Origin: Gp6-AA40 sp963742105
GTDB lineage: Bacteria; Acidobacteriota; Vicinamibacteria; Vicinamibacterales; UBA2999
Direction: 5' to 3'
DNA: 64,000 nt
Assembly: GCA_963742105.1 (NCBI GenBank)
Contig: CAVUKN010000005.1
Span: forward strand, 496,001 to 560,000
This document shows, piece after piece, positions 53,109-60,181 of the stretch (position 1 is its first letter; the number at the start of each line of letters is the position of its first letter). The notes below the pieces were generated by a model, which saw nothing but the letters and a program-made list of their open reading frames with translations, ran no database searches and had not been told where the DNA came from. Made by a program: the position numbers and the translations under genes.

Positions 53109-54502
53109 TGAATGCGATCCTGTGTGACCCACGAGGTTTCCGCGCCAGTGATGTGGTGTCCAGTGGTGGTGGGCGCGGTCGTCGACGCGCCGGACGCAGG
53201 TGTGTTGAGCAGTTCGTCTGGCGGAGGGGTGCAGGGTCCGACCCACGGCAGCAGTAGCGCCAGAGAGGGTCGTTCGGCCGGTTCGACACGCAGAGCGCGA
53301 TCCAGGAAGTCGTACAGCTCTTCGCTGATCCCGCGGCCGATCTCTTCGCGTGGCGGCAGCTTCGTCGAGAGCTTCTGCTGCATCAGGTCGAACACGTTTT
53401 TCGCCGAGAACAGTGCCGCGCCCTGCACCATTTCATAAGCCAGGCACCCGAGCGCGTAGATGTCGGTCCGGTGATCGAGGGGACTCGCCGACAGTTGCTC
53501 CGGGGCCATGAACACCGGCGTTCCCATCAAACCGGTTTCAGCCTCGATGGATCGGCGATCGTTGAACGCGTCGACAGCCGTCGCGATGCCGAAGTCGGCG
53601 AGTTTAACTGTTCCTCCGCGCGTGATCAGGACATTGGCCGGCTTCAGGTCCCGGTGCACGAGGCCGCGATTGTGGATGTACTCGAGCGCATGCGCGAGCT
53701 GTCCCAGGATCGGGCGCACTTCGCGTTCGGGCAACGGGCCGCGGAAGTTGACGATCCGCTGCACGTCGGCGCCCTCGCACAGTTCCATGACGAGAAAGTA
53801 GGTATGAAACGCGGGGAAGAGGCGCATCAGACGGGCGATGTTCGGGTGATCGAGCTGCTGCATCAGCTCCGCTTCGTGATGAAAGCGGGCGAGCGCCAGG
53901 GCGTCGTAGATCAACCGATAACTCATCATCTTCAGCGCCACGAGCTCACCCGTCCGCTCGTCGCGAGCTCGATACACGACCGACATGCCACCGCGTCCCA
54001 GGGAGCGAAGAATGCGGTAGCCCTCGACCTTCTTGTCGCCGAACCCATCGCGGATTCCCTGGCCGAGACGATCTGAGATCAGGCGCGTGAGAACGCCACC
54101 GAGCTCGAGGTGACGGGAGGCCAGCCGGTCGAACTCGCGTGCCGGGATGAACAGCGCGTGGACATCGCTGTCGGCGATCACGTCGGCGCTTCTGGCTTCG
54201 CGGGTGACGAGCGCCATTTCGCCGAACACGTCGCCGTTGCGGAATTCGCCGAGCAGATGATCGCCGTCCCGGCTGCGCAGCAGGGCGTGGGCGCGGCCGT
54301 CCAGCAGGACCATCAACCCGTCCCCGGGTTCACCCTGACGGATCAGCACGTCACCCGCGACGTAGTGGCGCTGCTCTGCGGCCTCGAATAGATCCTGCAG
54401 TGCGGACGCGGACGCCCGTGCCAGCGCGGGCGATCCACGCAGCGGGTTGTGAACGGGCTCAGGAGCGTCTGACATGAGGTGCCCAGTCCTGCTGCCTACC
54501 AC
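53105..54502 (-). CDS. Cyclic-nucleotide-binding-domain serine/threonine protein kinase
   Basis: 465 aa. Residues ~30-150: cNMP-binding domain (GDVLIRQGEPGDGLMVLLDG, FGEMALVTREARSADVIADS; FGEMAL then R is the phosphate-binding cassette). Residues ~165-430: active-looking kinase with glycine loop LGRGGMSVVYRA, Lys in VALKMM, HRDLKPANVL, LADFGIATA and MAPEQL. A Thr/Ser-rich tail follows (GASTTAPTTTG). No membrane segment, so it is cytosolic. Start GTG 54502 overlaps the phosphoesterase stop; ATG 54475 is an alternative. Its stop overlaps the maturase start. Cyclic-nucleotide control of the kinase is likely. Confidence 0.88.
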   Translation of the reverse strand: MVGSRTGHLMSDAPEPVHNPLRGSPALARASASALQDLFEAAEQRHYVAGDVLIRQGEPGDGLMVLLDGRAHALLRSRDGDHLLGEFRNGDVFGEMALVTREARSADVIADSDVHALFIPAREFDRLASRHLELGGVLTRLISDRLGQGIRDGFGDKKVEGYRILRSLGRGGMSVVYRARDERTGELVALKMMSYRLIYDALALARFHHEAELMQQLDHPNIARLMRLFPAFHTYFLVMELCEGADVQRIVNFRGPLPEREVRPILGQLAHALEYIHNRGLVHRDLKPANVLITRGGTVKLADFGIATAVDAFNDRRSIEAETGLMGTPVFMAPEQLSASPLDHRTDIYALGCLAYEMVQGAALFSAKNVFDLMQQKLSTKLPPREEIGRGISEELYDFLDRALRVEPAERPSLALLLPWVGPCTPPPDELLNTPASGASTTAPTTTGHHITGAETSWVTQDRIQ

Positions 54503-55200
54503 TCCGGAACATCGATGATCGTCGGAGCATGCTTCAGCCGATAGCAGTCGTCGACGACGCTCACGTTGTAGATGGTGGTGCCGTTGCGTTCGAAGCGTCC
54601 GTGGCCGCCGTGGATGTGCCCGCAGACGACGAGCCGCGGCCTGACGCGGTCTATCGCCGCAAGCAGATCAGGATTGCCGAGGTGCTCGGGCGATCCCGTA
54701 CCGGCTGGATCGTGAAGGTCGCCGTAACCCAGCGGCGGCTGGTGTGTGACCAGAATGTCGATCCCGGATGGGATGCCGGCGTACACCGTCGCCAAGTCCG
54801 GCAACGGCTTCATGAAGGCCCACTGCATGAACAGATTCGACCACGGAGTCAACCACACCGACAGCGAACCGGCCCGGCCCGCCATGGGTACCGTCACGCC
54901 GCCGTCCACCACGATGTGCAGTCCACACGAGTCTGCGTTCGCGGGCACGTCAGCGTCGAAGGTAAACGCCTGGCCGCACCAGTCGTGATTACCCCAGGTG
55001 AGCAACCGGTGCGCGGCCGGCGCGCTGGCCAGCCAGCGCCGCCCCTCCGTGTCGAACCAGCCTTTCTGGCGATCCGGTCGATCCTGTGCGAGCTTGCCGT
55101 CCACGCGATCCGGACAGACGTCGCCGGCGACGATCAGGAGATCGCAGCGTGGCACGTCGGGCAGAAACCCGTGCTGATCGCTCAGGGCGACAATGCGCAT
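54496..55200 (-). CDS. Metallophosphoesterase in operon with the kinase
   Basis: 234 aa calcineurin-like enzyme: VALSDQHGFLPD (DxH), LIVAGDVCPDRV (GD), LTWGNHDWCGQAF (GNHD), VTHQPPLGYGDLHD (H) and VVCGHIHGGHGRFERNGT (GHxH). Compact cytosolic form. It leads the group phosphoesterase, CNB-kinase, radical SAM, FAD enzyme, with overlapping stops and starts. Could be a phosphatase countering the kinase or a nucleotide phosphodiesterase; sequence alone does not decide. Confidence 0.85.
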   Translation of the reverse strand: MRIVALSDQHGFLPDVPRCDLLIVAGDVCPDRVDGKLAQDRPDRQKGWFDTEGRRWLASAPAAHRLLTWGNHDWCGQAFTFDADVPANADSCGLHIVVDGGVTVPMAGRAGSLSVWLTPWSNLFMQWAFMKPLPDLATVYAGIPSGIDILVTHQPPLGYGDLHDPAGTGSPEHLGNPDLLAAIDRVRPRLVVCGHIHGGHGRFERNGTTIYNVSVVDDCYRLKHAPTIIDVPEW

Positions 55201-55353
55201 TGCGGTCGCTGACGGCCCGCGCCTCTGCGGGTCGAGCGGTGCCGATTATGTCACCGCGATTGACGCCCGGGACCGAGGGTTGAGGGTATCTTTCGCTTGT
55301 AGACGATAAGATCACCGGGACTTCGCCCCTTTGACAGGAATTCCAGCGGAATC

Positions 55354-56280
55354 GTGTCAGTCGCGGCGGTTCCAACCGCGCTCCCGTTGTCGCGGCCAAA
55401 GCCCATGTTTCAAGCGCCCACGATCGACCTCGATTGGAAGTCGCCGCCCTTCGAGCATTTCAGCGGCGTCCAGCGCCTGCCTTCCGCGCGCAGCGGCCAC
55501 GCGTCCGGCCAGCACGCCCGTCATCAGCTCTACGTCGCCCGCGACCGTCGCACCCGTACGAACGTGCTGATCAAGGTGACCTCGAAGCCTGGAGTCGTCT
55601 ACGAGCACGACCTGCTCAACGAAATCGCCACGCTGACCACCATCAACCGCGAGCTGCCGGAGTCGCGGTACTTCCCGATCCTGGGCGAGCACGGCCGCCT
55701 GCGCGACGGTCGCATTTACCTGACGATGACCTGTTTCGACGAATGGCCGCTGGCAACCGCGATCAGCGCGGAGCGTCTGCCGGCGCGGCAGGTCACGCAC
55801 CTGCGGACGTCGATCGAAGTGGCGCGAGCGTTGACCGAGCTGCACCGTGTGCCCATCTGGCACGTCGATCTGAACCCGATGAACATCATGGCGCGGTGGC
55901 AAAGCGGGAAGCCGGTGATCCGGCTGGTCGACTTCGAATCGTCGTACGAGGTCGCGCGCCACTCGACGGGCGTGTTTTACAACCCGCCGACGACGTCCGG
56001 GTACTCTGCGCCGGAGGTGGCGCGTCAGCCGCCAGATGCGAGAGCGGATGTGTTCTCGGCGGGTGCGGTTCTGTACACGCTGCTGGCGGGCTTCGGATGG
56101 ACGTGGTCGAGCGATGTCGGCCGCGCGATCGCCCGCGACCCCGACGTGAGCGGCGGCCTCAAGCGCCTGTTGCTGAAGGCGGTGGATCCGGAACCGGACA
56201 ATCGGTATGCGTCAATCGTCGAGTGGCGCGATGCGCTGTCCGCGTACCTCGAGCACATCTGGCCAGGGCGGACCTGGTAG
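55354..56280 (+). CDS. Atypical protein kinase-like protein
   Basis: 308 aa from GTG 55354 (ATG 55405 possible). Kinase-fold features: Lys in RTNVLIKVTSKPG, catalytic loop WHVDLNPMNIMARW (HxD and N present), LVDFESSYEVARHST (DFE instead of DFG), GYSAPEVARQPPDARADVFS (APE helix). The glycine-rich loop is not recognisable and the DFG glycine is replaced. It may be active with unusual substrate or a pseudokinase scaffold. Divergent from the phosphoesterase/CNB-kinase group across a 153-base gap with no obvious repeat. Confidence 0.7.
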   Translation: MSVAAVPTALPLSRPKPMFQAPTIDLDWKSPPFEHFSGVQRLPSARSGHASGQHARHQLYVARDRRTRTNVLIKVTSKPGVVYEHDLLNEIATLTTINRELPESRYFPILGEHGRLRDGRIYLTMTCFDEWPLATAISAERLPARQVTHLRTSIEVARALTELHRVPIWHVDLNPMNIMARWQSGKPVIRLVDFESSYEVARHSTGVFYNPPTTSGYSAPEVARQPPDARADVFSAGAVLYTLLAGFGWTWSSDVGRAIARDPDVSGGLKRLLLKAVDPEPDNRYASIVEWRDALSAYLEHIWPGRTW

Positions 56281-56328
56281 CGATGACAAGCACGCGTCGC
56301 GCGCACCGGTTCGCGCTGCGCCGGCGGT

Positions 56329-56970
56329 CTACCGCGAGTGTCCGAACAGCTCGCCGCCGTCGACAACGGTGGCCTTTGTCGGCCCGTAGCCGCTGATCGC
56401 AACCCACGTGTCTTCGTCGAGTGCGCCGTCGTAGTGGGGACCGCCTTTCGGATGCCGCATGAAGTCGCCAGGTTTCAACGGGACAGCCTGCGTCGGGCGG
56501 AACACGTCGCCTTCGTCCGTGTACCACGTACCGCGGAGCACCACGATGTAGCGCTCGTCGGGGTGATAGTGCGGGCGGCTCATCACGCCTTTGGGGAAGT
56601 GATTGATCGTCAGGTAGTAACCCGGTTTGGCCGGATCGCCTTCGACCACCGCCGTCTCGACGCCCAGCGTGTTGCCTTCCGTCGGCCGCCAGGTCAGCTC
56701 GTCGAACTTGACGCGAACGAACGGGCGTTCCGGATAACCGGGCGGCAGCGTGACTGCGCCCGTTGGCGGGTTCGCGGCGGCCGGCGCCGACGCGGGTGCG
56801 GATGCGGCTGGCACCGGCGACTCGCTGCCCGGCGCGTTCGCGGTGCTGCATCCAGCAACCACTAACGCCGACAGGAATCCGACCGCAGCTAACGACGGCG
56901 GGCCCCATCGACGGGCCTGCTTCGCGAGGCCCGGCCTACTAGAGGGTCCCGTCGCACGCAACGTTCGCAT
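56329..56970 (-). CDS. Cupin-domain lipoprotein
   Basis: 213 aa. Lipobox-like VGFLSALVVAGCSTANAP gives a lipidated Cys near residue 41. An Ala/Pro linker precedes a cupin barrel: GVMSRPHYHPDERYIVVLRG (metal-binding HxH...E) and GDFMRHPKGGPHYDGALDED. Cupins bind metal and small ligands; role unknown. The n-region before the signal helix is long and Arg-rich (PSSRPGLAKQARRWGPP) and comes from a GC palindrome repeat, an apparent in-frame insertion. The start ATG follows the stop of the next-upstream cupin gene (TGAGATG). Confidence 0.75.
   Translation of the reverse strand: MRTLRATGPSSRPGLAKQARRWGPPSLAAVGFLSALVVAGCSTANAPGSESPVPAASAPASAPAAANPPTGAVTLPPGYPERPFVRVKFDELTWRPTEGNTLGVETAVVEGDPAKPGYYLTINHFPKGVMSRPHYHPDERYIVVLRGTWYTDEGDVFRPTQAVPLKPGDFMRHPKGGPHYDGALDEDTWVAISGYGPTKATVVDGGELFGHSR
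56910..56940. repeat. GC palindrome (family J copy 2) inside a coding frame
   Basis: CGGGCCTGCTTCGCGAGGCC then CGGCC shares its core with the perfect palindrome at 4377-4420. Here it lies within the signal-peptide n-region of the cupin lipoprotein and keeps the frame. Confidence 0.7.
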
Positions 56971-56971
56971 C

Positions 56972-57955
56972 TCAGTCTGCCTCGAACATGTGCGCCTGGT
57001 AGGGAAAGCCGTTCATCGCCAGGCGGCACGAGCGCTCGCCTTCCTTCCCGCCGAAGCTGGCCAGGTGCCACGTCTGCCGCGGCACGTAGACGACATCGCC
57101 TGGTTCTGCTTCGAACTCCTGAAGCCCCTCGATGTTGTAGCGGATGTGGCCGAGCATGACCAGCCAGAACTCTCCGCCTTCCTCGTGATAGTGGCCCTTG
57201 TTGCCCGGCTGCGGCTGCTGGTAGTTGCCGATGATGATGTTCGCGAAGCTGCGATCGTCGGTGACGAATGCGCCCCCGCGTTCCTCGCCTGATACAACCT
57301 TGTTGAAGTCCACCATCGGCCGGTTCTGCACGTCGAGCTGACCGCGTCCGCCGTCCACGCGCGTCTTGACGAACTCGAAACCTGGCAGCGGGGTCGGCGA
57401 CTCGTCAACCGGATAGAGCTTGCGTGCGCGCGTGACGTTCACCTCGAAGCGAAGTGCCGGCTCGCTGCCGACGTTCTCGATCTGATACAGCGTCCGATAC
57501 GGCACCTGCACCATGACGCCCTTCGTCGCGACGACGGGCTCCCGCCCCTCGACGGTGAAGCGCAGCATGCCCGACTGAACGATCCACCATTCGCGCGTAT
57601 CGCCATTCATGCGCCGCGGCGTCTTCTGCCCGGGCGCCATCGAGATCCACTGTGCGAACAGACTCTCATCGTCCACGATCGTCTCGGCCCAGTCGACCTG
57701 ACCCTTGTGCCGCGCCAGCACGTCGCCCAATTTCGTATGGGGCTTGTGCACACCGGTCCAGCCTGCCGACTTCGCCTTGGGCGACAGCACGATCAGCGGC
57801 GCGTTCTGGCGCGCGGGTGGGCGCGCCGAGGCACCGGGCTGTGCCTGCCCGCCGGGAGCCTGCGCCATCAATGATGCCGCCGCGGTTCCCACGAGTACGG
57901 CAACGGCCAGAATCCAGAGCGACGACGTGGCATTGCGTAATGGCGAATCAGTCAT
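56972..57955 (-). CDS. Secreted bicupin protein
   Basis: 327 aa with signal peptide (SSLWILAVAVLVGTAAASLM). Two cupin barrels: first ~75-190 (TREWWIVQSGMLRFTVEGRE), metal residues incomplete; second ~225-320 (GHYHEEGGEFWLVMLGHIRY, GDVVYVPRQTWHLASFGG) with HxHxxxE and a later His, likely metal-bound. Periplasmic ligand binding or dioxygenase-type chemistry is possible. Translationally close to the cupin lipoprotein. Confidence 0.8.
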   Translation of the reverse strand: MTDSPLRNATSSLWILAVAVLVGTAAASLMAQAPGGQAQPGASARPPARQNAPLIVLSPKAKSAGWTGVHKPHTKLGDVLARHKGQVDWAETIVDDESLFAQWISMAPGQKTPRRMNGDTREWWIVQSGMLRFTVEGREPVVATKGVMVQVPYRTLYQIENVGSEPALRFEVNVTRARKLYPVDESPTPLPGFEFVKTRVDGGRGQLDVQNRPMVDFNKVVSGEERGGAFVTDDRSFANIIIGNYQQPQPGNKGHYHEEGGEFWLVMLGHIRYNIEGLQEFEAEPGDVVYVPRQTWHLASFGGKEGERSCRLAMNGFPYQAHMFEAD

Positions 57956-57991
57956 AGAAGCTCCTGCAGCGTGCGGATCATGGCACAGCCT

Positions 57992-58045
57992 GCGAATCGT
58001 AAATCAGGAATCATTCACGATTCACGATTCGCGATTCACGATTCT
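57992..58045. repeat. Heptamer array family C, copy 4
   Basis: GCGAATCGTAAATCAGGAAT faces TTCACGATTCACGATTCGCG then ATTCACGATTC. The array provides the last codons and stop of the MFS gene (IVNRES then TGA on the minus strand). Confidence 0.85.
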
Positions 58046-59326
58046 GGATGGCGGGCGTAGCCCGAGCACGACGACGGCTGGTGTCAGCATCGACAGGCCG
58101 AGCGCGAGTAGCGCACGGCGGTAGTCTCCACTCGCGCCGGTCAGCCAGGCGACGACCTGCGGACCGAGGTAGCCGGCGAGGTTACCGAAGGAATTGATCA
58201 CGGCGAGGCCGGCCGCCGCGGCCGTCCCGGCGAGAAACGTCGTCGGGAAGGTCCACAGGATCGGGAACGACGCGTACACGCCCATCGCCGCGATGCAGAT
58301 GCAGACGATCTGGCCGGGCAGCGACTGAAAGGCGCTTGCGGCCGTGAAGCCGGCGAACCCGAGCACCGCGACGGCTATCAGGTGGCCGCGACGCTCGCCC
58401 AGACGATCGGACCGTCGTCCCCACCACACCATGAACGGTGCGCCACAGAGAAAGGGGAGGGCGGCGATCCACCCGGTGTACTGCAGTCGCACGCCATGCG
58501 CGCTGATGAGACTGGGCAGCCAGAAGTTGAAGCCGTAGAGCGCCAGCACAACACCGAAGTACGCGAGCGCCAGCGCCCAGACGCGCGGCTGCACGATGGC
58601 GGCTCGCAGCGTCACGTGGCCGCTTGTTGCCACTGCCTCCCGCTCGGCGGTCAGCGTCGAAACGAGCCACTGCCGCTCGTCGCCACTGAGCCAGCCGGCA
58701 TTGCGCGGGCCGTCGGGCAGCGCCACGAGACAAACGGCCCCAAGGAGCACTGCCGGCAACCCTTCGAGAATGAACAGCCACTGCCATCCCATGAGTCCGA
58801 ACGCCTGAATGCCCATCAATGTGGCCGAGAGCGGGCTTCCGATCAATCCGGATAGAGGCAACGCGGTCATGAACAGGCCGACGACCCTGGCGCGCTCACG
58901 TGAGGGAAACCAGTAGGTGAGATAGAGAAGAATCCCGGGGAAGAAACCGGCCTCGGCCACCCCGAGCAGGAAGCGCATCGCCACGAAGCTGGTCGCGCCG
59001 GTGATGAATGCGGTGGCAGCGGAGACCAGGCCCCAGGTGATCATGATCCGGGCGATCCAGCGCCGCGCTCCCACGCGCTCGAGAATCAGGTTGGAGGGGA
59101 CCTCGAACAGGAAATAGCCGATGAAGAAAATCCCGGCGCCGAACGCATACGTCGCATCGTCGATCCCGATGGCCGCGTTCATCGTCAGCTTCGCAAAGCT
59201 GACGTTCACGCGATCGAGGTAGGAGACGATGTACAGAAGGCCGAGGAAGGGGAGCAGTCGCCAGCGCACGCGGCGCAGCGTGCGTTCCCCGAGCGGCAGT
59301 TCGGAGGCCATGACTGCTGCCGTCAT
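58022..59326 (-). CDS. MFS transporter, anion:cation symporter (ACS)-like
   Basis: 434 aa with 12 predicted helices. MFS/ACS marks: LYIVSYLDRVNVSFAKLTM in TM1 (LDRxN), GYFLFEVPSNLILERVGAR, GVAEAGFFPGILLYLTYWFP and RSDRLGERR. The family imports organic acid anions such as tartrate, glucarate or phthalate. The last residues (RIVNRES) are encoded by repeat. The substrate-binding-like gene ends 6 bases upstream, so the two may be co-transcribed. Confidence 0.88.
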   Translation of the reverse strand: MTAAVMASELPLGERTLRRVRWRLLPFLGLLYIVSYLDRVNVSFAKLTMNAAIGIDDATYAFGAGIFFIGYFLFEVPSNLILERVGARRWIARIMITWGLVSAATAFITGATSFVAMRFLLGVAEAGFFPGILLYLTYWFPSRERARVVGLFMTALPLSGLIGSPLSATLMGIQAFGLMGWQWLFILEGLPAVLLGAVCLVALPDGPRNAGWLSGDERQWLVSTLTAEREAVATSGHVTLRAAIVQPRVWALALAYFGVVLALYGFNFWLPSLISAHGVRLQYTGWIAALPFLCGAPFMVWWGRRSDRLGERRGHLIAVAVLGFAGFTAASAFQSLPGQIVCICIAAMGVYASFPILWTFPTTFLAGTAAAAGLAVINSFGNLAGYLGPQVVAWLTGASGDYRRALLALGLSMLTPAVVVLGLRPPSRIVNRES

Positions 59327-59332
59327 CGAGTG

Positions 59333-60085
59333 CTACCGTTCCATCCCCTTCGACTTGATCACCGGCGTGTTCTTCGCGTCCATCAGGAACGCGATGAGCT
59401 CGCGCGCGGCCGCTGCTCGTGGAGACCGCGGGTTCACGGCCGCCGTCATCACGACGTAGCTCTGGATCTCGGCGGGGAAGATGCCCCCAAGTTCGGCACC
59501 ACGCACCGGCAGGATCTCGCTGACGGGCAGAATGGCCAGGTCCGCGTTGCCGCTGGTGATGTTGGCGTTGACCTCGTCGCCCGAAGCAGCGGCTTTCGTC
59601 TTCGGCTTCATCGCGTCGGCGAGGCCGAGTTTCTCGAGCGTCGCCACGAACGCGATGCCGCTCGCGCCGGTCGGAACATACGTGATCGTGCGCGCCGCGC
59701 GCAGCGCGCGTTCGAATGCCGCGACCGAACTGACATCGGGTTTCGGAGCGCCGGCCTTGATCATCAAACCGAGGCCGCTGCGGGCAATCACCGATCGCGA
59801 CGTCTTGTCGACCATGCCTTTCGCGATCAAGTCGTCGATCAACGGTGCGGTGAGGATGGCCACGTCGAACGCGTCGCCGGCCTCCAGCGTGGCTTTCAAC
59901 TCGGCCGCGATGCCGAATACCGGGGTCACGGTGTGTTTGGTGGACTGCTCGAACCCTGGCAGCAGCGCTTCCACCACGGCTTTCGCGGCGACCGATGAAA
60001 CCAGCCGAATCTGTTCGGCCCGCGCGGGCGTGGCGATCAACACCGAGATGACGAACACCGCAACCGGCCGCATCCAGCTCTTCAC
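59333..60085 (-). CDS. Periplasmic substrate-binding protein (ModA-like type 2)
   Basis: 250 aa with signal peptide (VAVFVISVLIATPARAEQI). Type 2 periplasmic-binding fold as in molybdate/extracellular binding proteins: LVSSVAAKAVVEALLPGFEQ, AGDAFDVAILTAPLIDDLIA, KAGAPKPDVSSVAAF and LAILPVSEILPVRGAELGG. The molybdate-ligand residues are not clearly conserved, and no modB/modC is nearby, so the ligand is unknown. Precedes the MFS gene by 6 bases. Confidence 0.8.
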   Translation of the reverse strand: MKSWMRPVAVFVISVLIATPARAEQIRLVSSVAAKAVVEALLPGFEQSTKHTVTPVFGIAAELKATLEAGDAFDVAILTAPLIDDLIAKGMVDKTSRSVIARSGLGLMIKAGAPKPDVSSVAAFERALRAARTITYVPTGASGIAFVATLEKLGLADAMKPKTKAAASGDEVNANITSGNADLAILPVSEILPVRGAELGGIFPAEIQSYVVMTAAVNPRSPRAAAARELIAFLMDAKNTPVIKSKGMER

Positions 60086-60181
60086 GTGACCTCCTTCGCG
60101 TTTCTGCCGAGCGCAATACTAACCGCGTCCCGGGGTCGGCGAGCAATCCCACGGCAGGAGCGCTGCGGTACCCTTTGCTCC

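Noticed and set aside
53109..53300. Small Cys-rich substrate peptide next to the radical SAM gene
   Set aside because: Short frames here are shadows of the kinase C-terminus and lack a conserved Cys pattern.
59333..60085. Molybdate transporter modA
   Set aside because: The fold fits, but there is no modB or modC and the neighbour is an MFS carrier, so a molybdate role is not supported.
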